In this document: positions 1-5,031 of the stretch, in pieces
Position numbering within the stretch: position 1 is the first letter of the stretch
How the letters are laid out: every line of letters starts with the position of its first letter
DNA from: Candidatus Omnitrophota bacterium
GTDB taxonomy: Bacteria > Omnitrophota > Koll11 > Aquiviventales > Aquiviventaceae
Direction: 5' to 3'
DNA: 7,960 bases
Assembly: GCA_023247285.1 (NCBI GenBank)
Contig: JAHFGU010000063.1
Span: 1 to 7,960, forward strand
The notes under the pieces: model-generated
The model's database searches: none
Told to the model about the DNA's origin: nothing
Seen by the model: only the letters and a program-made list of their open reading frames with translations
Position numbers and translations under genes: made by a program

Positions 1-1
1 C

Positions 2-478
2 CTCGACTCGGTCGCACAGCTCTATCCCACGCCGCAGGCCCTGGCAAGGTTTCTCCACCAGGCGATCACGTTCAAGACCGATGAGGAGCTCTTCGGGGAG
101 CCGGACTACTGGCAGGCACCAGAGGAATTCTTAGCGCGCCGGGCCGGGGATTGCGAGGACTACGCGCTGTTCGCGCAGGCGATCTTGCAGCGGCAGGGGA
201 TCGAGTCGCAGGTCCTGAGCGTCTTCGGCGAGGAGGGCTACGCTCACACCGTGTGCGTGTTCATGCAGTCAGGACGGTATCACGTGATCAATCAGGATCG
301 CTTGCAAGCCTACGGAGCCACGAGCGTCGAAGCGCTCGCCTGGCAACTCTATAGAGGATGGACGTACGGCGCGCTCTCCAGACTCACGGGAACTCGCGGC
401 GAAGCCATTCGTACATTCCGCAACTCCACCCCCACCACAGCGCTCTGGCAGTCGGATCCCCTGTTCAGCTTCCCCTGA
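2..478 (+). CDS. Transglutaminase-like (LapG/BTLCP-type) cysteine peptidase, 3' part
   Basis: The frame is open from the left edge and ends in TGA at 476-478, giving 158 visible residues; the start and any signal peptide lie outside the window. The stretch YWQAPEEFL followed by RAGDCEDYALF matches the catalytic-Cys region of bacterial transglutaminase-like peptidases such as LapG (Cys codon 152-154). The catalytic His is probably in GYAHTVCVF about 30 residues later. Where LapG-type enzymes have VLDN with the catalytic Asp, this protein reads VINQD, so the third residue is Asn or a shifted Asp; that may be normal for its subgroup. Known members are periplasmic; LapG cuts large surface adhesins. 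The gene converges on the repeat-protein gene with five bases between stops, so that secreted protein is a candidate substrate, though only by position. A non-proteolytic transglutaminase-fold role is equally possible. The fold is fairly certain, the substrate unknown. Confidence 0.75.
   Translation, partial: LDSVAQLYPTPQALARFLHQAITFKTDEELFGEPDYWQAPEEFLARRAGDCEDYALFAQAILQRQGIESQVLSVFGEEGYAHTVCVFMQSGRYHVINQDRLQAYGATSVEALAWQLYRGWTYGALSRLTGTRGEAIRTFRNSTPTTALWQSDPLFSFP
454..459. other. GGATCC site 1
   Basis: One of two GGATCC hexamers that I find in the window, the predicted target of the BamHI-like system. It lies near the end of the transglutaminase-like gene. Confidence 0.7.
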
Positions 479-492
479 TCCGCTCAGGGAAG
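469..492. terminator. Hairpin spanning both convergent stop codons
   Basis: CTTCCCCTGA (469-478) pairs with TCAGGGAAG (484-492) around the loop TCCGC, with one bulged C. The TGA of the + gene forms the end of one arm and the TGA of the - gene the start of the other. Neither side has a clear T-tract, so this is at best a weak bidirectional terminator. Confidence 0.35.
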
Positions 493-2598
493 AGGAATCC
501 CGTTGGCCGCATGGAACGCGTCATGCGCCGCGGCATCCGCAGCGTCATCTGCAGCGTGACCCGCATCCTGATCCGCATGGAACGCGTCGTGCGCCGCATC
601 CTGATCCGCATGGAAGCCATCGTGAGCTGCGGTTTGCTCCGCGTGCAGCGCGTCCTCTGCAGGGTCAAATCCCGCGTGAAACTCGGTGTGCTCCGTTTCT
701 TGATCCGCATGGAACTCCTCATGCCCCGGATCGAACCCGGCATGGAACTCGTCATGCTCGCCGCTGAGGCCAGCATCAAAGGCCGCATGGGTCTCTGCCT
801 GCGCAGCGTGGAACGCGTCTTCCTCGGCCGTGAGCCCGGCATCGAAGGCGGCATGATCGGCAGCCTGTCCGGCAAGGAAATCAGCCAGGTCAGCCTCCTG
901 CTCCGCATGGAACGCCGTGTGCGCCGGATCGAACTCGGCATGGAAGCCATCGTGCTCGGCATCGAAGGCGGCATGCTCTGTCGCCTGCCCGGCGGTGAAC
1001 CCCGCTAGCGCGGCGGCCTGCGCAGCGTGGAACGCGCCTTCCTCAGCCGCGAGCCCGGCATCGAAGGCCGTGTGCCCAGCGGTCTGCGCCCCCGTGAACT
1101 CCGCAAGGTCTTCGGCTTGGCCGACGTGGAAGGCGACTTCCTCCGCGCCCAGCCCCGCGTCGAAAGCGGCGTGGGCGGCGTCCTGGGCTGCGTGCAGGGC
1201 GTCGTGCGGCGGGTCGGCGACTCCATGGAACGCCGCGTGCGTCGCATCGAGCGCGTTATGGAGTCCAGTAGTATGCCACGCATCGAGAAATGCATGGATT
1301 GCTGCTTCGACGGTGGGATCAACCCCAAACTCATCGTGAAGGGCTTCATGGAGATCCACGCTGAACAGGTCGTGTAACAGCGCGTGAAGTTCTGCATGTA
1401 ACAACGCGTCTTCTGCCGGGTCTGCGCTATGGAAGAAGGGGTGAGCGGCGTCAAGCGTAGCGTGAAGTCCGCCAGCATGGAAGGCATCAGCCAACGTATG
1501 GGCGAGCGCGTCTTCCGCCGGGTCATCGCTGTGGAAATCCTCATGATTCAAGCCGAGAAATTCGTGGATAAACGCGTGGTCGTCCAGCAGGTTATGGAAC
1601 CCTTCGTGAAGAGGGTCTGCAACCGCATGGAACGCGTCATGCTCCGCCGCCTGCCCAGCATGGAAGGCAGCTTCCTCCGCGTCCAGCCCCGCATCGAAGG
1701 CCGAATGCTCGGCGTCTTGCTCCCCCGTAAAGTCGGCAAGGTCCGCCGCCTGCCCAGCATGGAAGGCAGCTTCCTCCGCGTCCAGCCCCGCATCGAAGGC
1801 GGCATGATCGGCAGCCTGTCCGGCAAGGAAATCAGCCAGGTCAGCCTCCTGCTCCGCATGGAACGCCGTGTGCGCCGGATCGAATTCGGCATGGAAGCCA
1901 TCGTGCAAGGCGTGGAAGGCGGCCTCATCCGCAGCCTGCTCACCGAGGAAGGCTGCGAGATCCGCGGCCTGCGCGGCATGGAACGCGTCTTCCTCGGCCT
2001 CGAGCCCGGCATCGAAGGCGGCATGATCGGCAGCCTGCGCGGCATGGAACGCGTCTTCCTCGGCCGCGAGCCCGGCATCAAACGCGTCATGCACAGCATG
2101 GAAAGCCGCATCATCCGCTGCTTGGGTGGCATGCAGGGCGTCGTGCGGGACGTGAGCTGCGGCGTGGGTCACGTCCTGCCCGGCGTGGAACGCCGCATCG
2201 TCAGTCGCTTGTCCGGCGTGGAACGCAGCCTCGGCCGCGTCCAACGCGCTATGCCGAGAGGCATGGGTCGCATCCTGGAGGGCGTGAAACGCCGCATGGA
2301 GGCTCGTCAACGCGTCAAACGCGCCGCTCCCGGTGTCCAGCAGGGGATCCAACAAGGGGCCACCCGCCCCATCCACAGCTCCACCAATCAGTCCCCCCTC
2401 TCCCCCAGTCGGAGGCAGGATGCCGCCCCCGCCACCGCCCGGCCCTCCGCCCTGGGTGAGCGCAGCGTCAATGGAGAGGTCCCGGCTAAGATCAGCGGCT
2501 GGTTTCGCATCAGCCGTTGAGGAAGCGCCTGCCGCCCACACCACGAGACCAAGCCCTACCCCTGTGAGCCAGGTGCGATTGCATGCGACCGGTTTCAT
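484..2598 (-). CDS. Secreted acidic His-rich protein of 11-residue (AFHAxQAADxA) repeats
   Basis: A 704-residue protein that I do not recognise as a named family. Residues 1-31 are a Sec signal peptide ending ASSTADA. A Gly/Pro-rich linker covers about 49-80, and repeats run from about 92 to the end. The unit is 11 residues, for example AFHAAQAADHA or AFDAGLEAEED, with Phe at position 2; places such as AFHALHD plus GFHAEFDPAHT insert a 7-residue unit. Mixed 11/7 periodicity is typical of long amphipathic helices and right-handed or unwound coiled coils, and 11-mers also occur in LEA proteins. A less regular island spans about 322-476 with two DPAEDAL copies. After Arg115 there is no Lys, Arg, Cys, Met or Tyr and one Trp; Asp, Glu and His dominate, so the protein is very acidic with many potential metal-binding imidazoles. 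AAAGGAGG (2604-2611) sits 5 bases before the ATG. It is the last gene of the operon, 34 bases after the barrel gene, which may export or anchor it. Confidence 0.85.
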   Translation of the reverse strand: MKPVACNRTWLTGVGLGLVVWAAGASSTADAKPAADLSRDLSIDAALTQGGGPGGGGGGILPPTGGEGGLIGGAVDGAGGPLLDPLLDTGSGAFDALTSLHAAFHALQDATHASRHSALDAAEAAFHAGQATDDAAFHAGQDVTHAAAHVPHDALHATQAADDAAFHAVHDAFDAGLAAEEDAFHAAQAADHAAFDAGLEAEEDAFHAAQAADLAAFLGEQAADEAAFHALHDGFHAEFDPAHTAFHAEQEADLADFLAGQAADHAAFDAGLDAEEAAFHAGQAADLADFTGEQDAEHSAFDAGLDAEEAAFHAGQAAEHDAFHAVADPLHEGFHNLLDDHAFIHEFLGLNHEDFHSDDPAEDALAHTLADAFHAGGLHATLDAAHPFFHSADPAEDALLHAELHALLHDLFSVDLHEALHDEFGVDPTVEAAIHAFLDAWHTTGLHNALDATHAAFHGVADPPHDALHAAQDAAHAAFDAGLGAEEVAFHVGQAEDLAEFTGAQTAGHTAFDAGLAAEEGAFHAAQAAALAGFTAGQATEHAAFDAEHDGFHAEFDPAHTAFHAEQEADLADFLAGQAADHAAFDAGLTAEEDAFHAAQAETHAAFDAGLSGEHDEFHAGFDPGHEEFHADQETEHTEFHAGFDPAEDALHAEQTAAHDGFHADQDAAHDAFHADQDAGHAADDAADAAAHDAFHAANGIPLP
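839..955. repeat. 117-bp internal duplication, copy A
   Basis: This segment is identical to 1790-1906 except for one base (C at 934, T at 1885). It encodes about residues 551-589 of the repeat protein, through FDPAHTAFHAEQEADLADF. The offset is 951 bp, exactly 317 codons, so the frame is kept. Such identity between distant units points to a recent duplication or gene conversion within the gene. Confidence 0.9.
1790..1906. repeat. 117-bp internal duplication, copy B
   Basis: This is the partner of 839-955 with a single silent or conservative difference. It encodes about residues 234-272 of the repeat protein. Flanking units differ, so the match is local and not part of a larger duplicated block. 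Confidence 0.9.
2345..2350. other. GGATCC site 2
   Basis: The second GGATCC hexamer, within the Gly-rich part of the repeat-protein gene. Two sites in 8 kb is about the random expectation, so there is no local avoidance. Confidence 0.7.
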
Positions 2599-2632
2599 GG
2601 GGTCCTCCTTTGTGATCAGAGTAGGGACGTGC

Positions 2633-4066
2633 CTAAAACGCCTGGGTGAAGAGCAGGTGCATGCCTACGACGTGGCGGTTGTATTGGAAGAAATCGTTGC
2701 GGTTCACGGCGTTGACCCACCGGTACTGAAGCCGGAGGTCAACCTGGGGAGTCAGGTGATGGGTCAATGAAGCGGCCACATCCCAGTTGGTGTCCCGCCG
2801 GCGTGCCGTGTCCAGGCTTGAGAGCGAGGTGAAATGGGGATACGCATTGTATAACAACCCACCCGAAACGTCGGCGTCGGTGCGCCAACGCAGCGGGGAA
2901 TGCGCCCCGATACGCGTGGTGAGTCCCCTCCGGTCGAAGTTGCCGCCCCTCGTCCCCGCGGCGTTGTACTCCTGCCGGAGAAAGAGGTAGCGGCGGAAGT
3001 CATCCGTATACCAGTACTGGGTCAGGCCCAAGTCGTTGTAGAGGCCGTCACGGGAGGTCTGGGGCGGATTCGGCCCGTCCGGGCCGAAGTTCGACACGGT
3101 GAACCGGTTGGACACGACGGTGCGCGTGTGCGGCGTCAGGGGGGTGTCGGCGCTGAGTGTGAATCGGTTGGAGAGCGAGAAGAGATCGCTTTCGAGGAAC
3201 CCGCCGAGCAGGTCGTACCGGGCGCCCAGCGTAACCTCGCGACCGGCAAGCTGAGCGCGTCGGCGGGCGTCCACACCGAACTCCTGCGAAGTAAAGTTGA
3301 AGTCATCAAGGCTATCATCATGCAGGCTCTGACGGGAGGTGTAGGAGAGATCCACTTGCACGTCGCGCTCCGCGAGCGCGCGGTACCTCACTCCAAGATC
3401 GATCGAAAACCGACCCGCGTTCTTGTCGCCCGTGGTGGCCAACGCTTTATCATCAGGCTTGAGGAGGACGTTGCTGTCCCAATCCCAGCCGAGGTTTCCC
3501 AGGAGGGCCCAACGCTTGCGCGTCGGGACCGCTTCTCGCGCCACGCCGACCCGCGCCAGCCCTTCTTGGGCCCACTGCCGGTACTCCGTTACCGGGCTTC
3601 GATCGGCCACCCAGCGCCACTCCTTGGCCGCCTGGTCGCGATCGCCCATCCGCTCATAGGCTTGGCCCAAGAAAAAGCGCGTGGGCGTGTGATCCGGGGA
3701 TCGTCTCAGGAGTTCCTGATAGATCACCACCGCCTCCTGAGAGCGCCCCAGCCGATCCAGCGTCATTGCCTTGTAGCGCAGCACCAGCAAGTCGTTCGGG
3801 TAGCGCTCCAGGATCGGCTCCAAGGCCTCCAGGGCCCGCTTGTAGTCATCGGCCCTGAAGAATTCCGCAAAGGGCGAGGCCATGAACTCTTCCACTGGGA
3901 TGGTCTCAGGGGCCTGGCTGGTCTGGGGGTGCTGATCGGCGCCAGTGTCTGCTGTGGCGACCGGGGCGTTGCCGGCCAGGAGGGCCAGGCTGAGCAGCGG
4001 ACACACCACAGCGAGCCAGCTCGTGCGCACGACAACGCTCACGCGTTCATGGCCGCCTGCTGCCAT
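2633..4066 (-). CDS. TPR + outer-membrane beta-barrel protein (Slam/DUF560-like)
   Basis: The protein has 477 residues. It starts with a Sec signal peptide (hydrophobic stretch about 16-32, probable cut after ATA near 39). TPR helices follow at about 68-160, with clear units DDYKRALEALEPILERYPND, GRSQEAVVIYQELLRRSPDH and GDRDQAAKEW. From about 186 (GNLGWDWDSNV) to the end it shows alternating aromatic/polar strands typical of an outer-membrane barrel, closing with LLFTQAF and a terminal Phe, as expected for Bam-assembled barrels. TPR-plus-barrel architecture is shared by Slam proteins, which move lipoproteins or secreted cargo to the surface, and by polysaccharide exporters such as PgaA or BcsC; the length of about 480 fits Slam best. 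AAGGAG (4072-4077) is 5 bases from the ATG and supports this start. It lies between a small lipoprotein gene and the repeat-protein gene, so the latter may be its cargo (inference). The exact family needs a profile search. Confidence 0.75.
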   Translation of the reverse strand: MAAGGHERVSVVVRTSWLAVVCPLLSLALLAGNAPVATADTGADQHPQTSQAPETIPVEEFMASPFAEFFRADDYKRALEALEPILERYPNDLLVLRYKAMTLDRLGRSQEAVVIYQELLRRSPDHTPTRFFLGQAYERMGDRDQAAKEWRWVADRSPVTEYRQWAQEGLARVGVAREAVPTRKRWALLGNLGWDWDSNVLLKPDDKALATTGDKNAGRFSIDLGVRYRALAERDVQVDLSYTSRQSLHDDSLDDFNFTSQEFGVDARRRAQLAGREVTLGARYDLLGGFLESDLFSLSNRFTLSADTPLTPHTRTVVSNRFTVSNFGPDGPNPPQTSRDGLYNDLGLTQYWYTDDFRRYLFLRQEYNAAGTRGGNFDRRGLTTRIGAHSPLRWRTDADVSGGLLYNAYPHFTSLSSLDTARRRDTNWDVAASLTHHLTPQVDLRLQYRWVNAVNRNDFFQYNRHVVGMHLLFTQAF

Positions 4067-4106
4067 CAGCGCTCCTTGGTTGGACGAAATTGTATCAGGG
4101 TATCGC

Positions 4107-4313
4107 CTACGGGGTTTGCTTGGGTTCCTGTTCGAACCCGGGCCGAGGCTCTTGAGGCACGGCTGGTGAGCTGGATTTCTGGATGGGAGGAGCGGTGGTC
4201 AAGTTTGTGTCCACGCCCGCTTCGTCCGGGGCGCGCTTGCCCGGCCACGTCTGGCAGCCTGCCGCCGCAACGCTGACGACGATCAGGAGTGTTGGAAGGA
4301 TGGCGCGAAGCAT
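4107..4313 (-). CDS. Small lipoprotein, first gene of the envelope operon
   Basis: A 68-residue protein whose N-terminus, MLRAILPTLLIVVSVAAAGC, is a lipoprotein signal with the lipidated Cys at residue 20 and Gln at +2, which favours outer-membrane sorting. The mature part is about 49 residues, Pro/Gln/Glu-rich and probably disordered. The family is not recognised. The stop lies 40 bases before the barrel gene on the same strand, so the two are likely co-transcribed, and the protein may tether or assist the barrel. No Shine-Dalgarno is visible; the promoter -10 box ends seven bases before the ATG, consistent with leaderless translation. Confidence 0.7.
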   Translation of the reverse strand: MLRAILPTLLIVVSVAAAGCQTWPGKRAPDEAGVDTNLTTAPPIQKSSSPAVPQEPRPGFEQEPKQTP

Positions 4314-4314
4314 G

Positions 4315-4332
4315 GCCCCAATTCTATGGGGC
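4315..4332. promoter_or_regulatory. Inverted repeat bracketing the -10 box (possible operator)
   Basis: On the - strand GCCCCA and TGGGGC form perfect 6-bp arms with exactly the -10 hexamer TAGAAT between them. A dimeric repressor bound here would cover the core promoter. The site is short and GC-rich, so chance is not excluded. Confidence 0.35.
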
Positions 4333-4350
4333 TGCCCCGGACGCTGTCAA
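4321..4350 (-). promoter_or_regulatory. Sigma70-type promoter for the envelope operon
   Basis: On the - strand TTGACA (4350-4345) is a perfect -35, followed after 18 bases by TAGAAT (4326-4321), which is 5 of 6 for the -10. The expected start of transcription is at or within a base or two of the lipoprotein ATG (4313), which implies a leaderless or near-leaderless mRNA. The -35 overlaps the stop codon of the RHS remnant. Confidence 0.6.
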
Positions 4351-4363
4351 GCAAAAACCAGCT

Positions 4364-4407
4364 CAATTCCGGTGACGCAAACCTGACAATTCCGGTGACA
4401 CAAACCT
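4364..4407. repeat. Tandem 21-bp direct repeat, RAYT-flank-like
   Basis: Two copies of CAATTCCGGTGACRCAAACC plus T, at 4364-4384 and 4387-4407 (period 23), differ at one base. A short inverted piece, TCACCGGAATT, follows at 4441-4451. The core ATTCCGGTGACAC resembles, from memory, repeats commonly seen beside Y1 (REP-associated) transposase genes. No transposase is present here. Confidence 0.6.
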
Positions 4408-4432
4408 AATTTCGGCTGGCCCGTCGGAGAAC

Positions 4433-4454
4433 GGGAATTCTCACCGGAATTCCC
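4433..4454. repeat. Inverted repeat GGGAATTC/GAATTCCC
   Basis: Perfect 8-bp arms (4433-4440 and 4447-4454) enclose the loop TCACCG, which overlaps the inverted copy of the neighbouring CCGGTGA repeat. It could form a hairpin in DNA or RNA and fits a remnant of a REP-like palindrome. Confidence 0.5.
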
Positions 4455-4820
4455 AAAGAGCGAATCACTGCGAGCGGCAGCCCCAAACTGCCCCTCCCGG
4501 AAGTCGTAGTAGCTTCTGACTTCGGCAGAGGCTCCCGCCGCACTGACGCCATAGGAGACCCCGGCCTGCTGCTGGGAGAAGTTGTAGAAGAGGTTGGCCT
4601 GGAAGCTCCCCCCGATGTTGCCGATCTCGAGCCCGTACTTGATACCCAGGGTCACCTCCTGCTGCTCCCAGTTGTAGCCGACCGTGACCCCGGCGATGGA
4701 GACGCTGGCATGGTCATCGCCGATGTCCACACCGAAGCCGAAGATGTTGAACCGGAAGCCCCAGTAGCCACTCGGATCGACATAATGTATCGAGTTATAC
4801 GAAACGTAGGAAGGCCGCCT

Positions 4821-4985
4821 TCATAAGGTGCGTATCTCCAGTGGGTCACAAAACGGTATACCCCATTGGAAACTTTGGCAGTTTTAGTCATACTCCGCCT
4901 TGAAAGGGCTCCTACGGGGCATTTCTCTGCGGGCTCTGCGACCTCAGAGGAGGTCTGTGGGGATGAAAATAGCTCAGATAATGTG
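4821..4985. other. Gap between RHS remnant and methyltransferase promoter
   Basis: No gene can be supported here. The - strand has a frame open through it, but its translation lacks recognisable motifs and runs out of frame over the RHS tail. A 6-bp hairpin GACCTC-AGAG-GAGGTC lies at 4940-4955 without a T-tract. The left junction of the restriction-modification module is probably in this interval. Confidence 0.4.
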
Positions 4986-5013
4986 TTGACAGAATTAGTC
5001 ACCAGCGGATAAT
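4986..5013 (+). promoter_or_regulatory. Sigma70 promoter of the methyltransferase, with inverted repeat at -35
   Basis: TTGACA (4986-4991), then 16 bases, then GATAAT (5008-5013): a perfect -35 and a 5 of 6 match at -10. Transcription should begin near 5020, leaving a leader of about a dozen bases that starts at the Shine-Dalgarno. TGAC (4987-4990) and GTCA (4998-5001) form an inverted repeat over the -35, a reasonable site for a dimeric helix-turn-helix protein. Confidence 0.65.
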
Positions 5014-5023
5014 AGCGGATAGG
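5004..5023 (+). promoter_or_regulatory. Tandem AGCGGATA repeat over -10 and transcription start
   Basis: AGCGGATA occurs at 5004-5011 and again at 5014-5021, spaced by 10 bp, about one helical turn. The first copy includes the -10 box and the second runs into the AGGAGG (5021-5026). Together with the nearby TGAC-N7-GTCA this is a candidate operator for the helix-turn-helix domain of the methyltransferase. Binding is inferred only from position. Confidence 0.4.
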
Positions 5024-5031
5024 AGGTGCCG

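Larger units (their letters stand above)
484..2330 (-). repeat. 33-bp coding repeat array
   Basis: The DNA of the repeat protein is periodic at 33 bp (one 11-residue unit) and multiples. Visible on the + strand are the recurring words GGCATGGAA, CGTCTTCCTC and GCATCGAAGG. Examples are a 59-bp exact copy at 1643-1701 and 1742-1800 (99 bp apart), and a roughly 30-bp unit with GCGCGGCATGGAACGCGTC near 1968 and 2034 (66 bp apart). Confidence 0.85.
4347..4820 (-). pseudogene. RHS-repeat protein C-terminal tail, 5'-truncated
   Basis: The frame is open from just after an in-frame TGA (4823-4821) to TGA at 4349-4347, about 157 residues. Near its beginning it reads SYNSIHYVDPSGYWG; the VDPSG word marks the end of the RHS repeat-associated core, after which such proteins carry a variable C-terminal domain. 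What follows is Gly/aromatic and beta-rich (for example VTVGYNWEQQEVTLGIKYG), and I recognise no toxin motif. The large RHS body that should precede it is absent; instead come about 160 unrelated bases and then the methyltransferase gene on the other strand. The last 20 or so residues are read through the short AATTCCGGTGAC repeats, so the original C-terminus may be altered. An internal ATG at 4730 could allow a 127-residue product, but it has no clear ribosome site. The VDPSG word is short, so the family call is moderate. Confidence 0.55.

Noticed and set aside
1429..2520. Long open frame on the + strand opposite the repeat-protein gene (363 codons), with other long frames over 358-1339 and 465-2132.
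   Set aside because: They follow from the 33-bp periodicity and skewed codon use of the real - strand gene. Their translations are low-complexity and Arg/Met-rich with no signal peptide or ribosome site, whereas the - strand frame has both.
2900..4276. Open frame of 458 codons on the + strand across the TPR-barrel and lipoprotein genes.
   Set aside because: The - strand has a signal peptide, TPRs, barrel strands and good ribosome sites; the + frame shows none of these and is a high-GC shadow.
4940..4955. Perfect 6-bp hairpin GACCTC-AGAG-GAGGTC considered as a terminator.
   Set aside because: No T-tract on either side and no gene ends next to it; a stem of this size is common by chance.
4652..5002. 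Open frame of 116 codons on the - strand spanning the gap and the RHS tail.
   Set aside because: It reads the RHS tail out of frame, shows no motif, and its start would lie inside the methyltransferase promoter.
5026..5031. GTG at 5026 as the methyltransferase start.
   Set aside because: It overlaps the AGGAGG Shine-Dalgarno, which is correctly spaced for the ATG at 5032.
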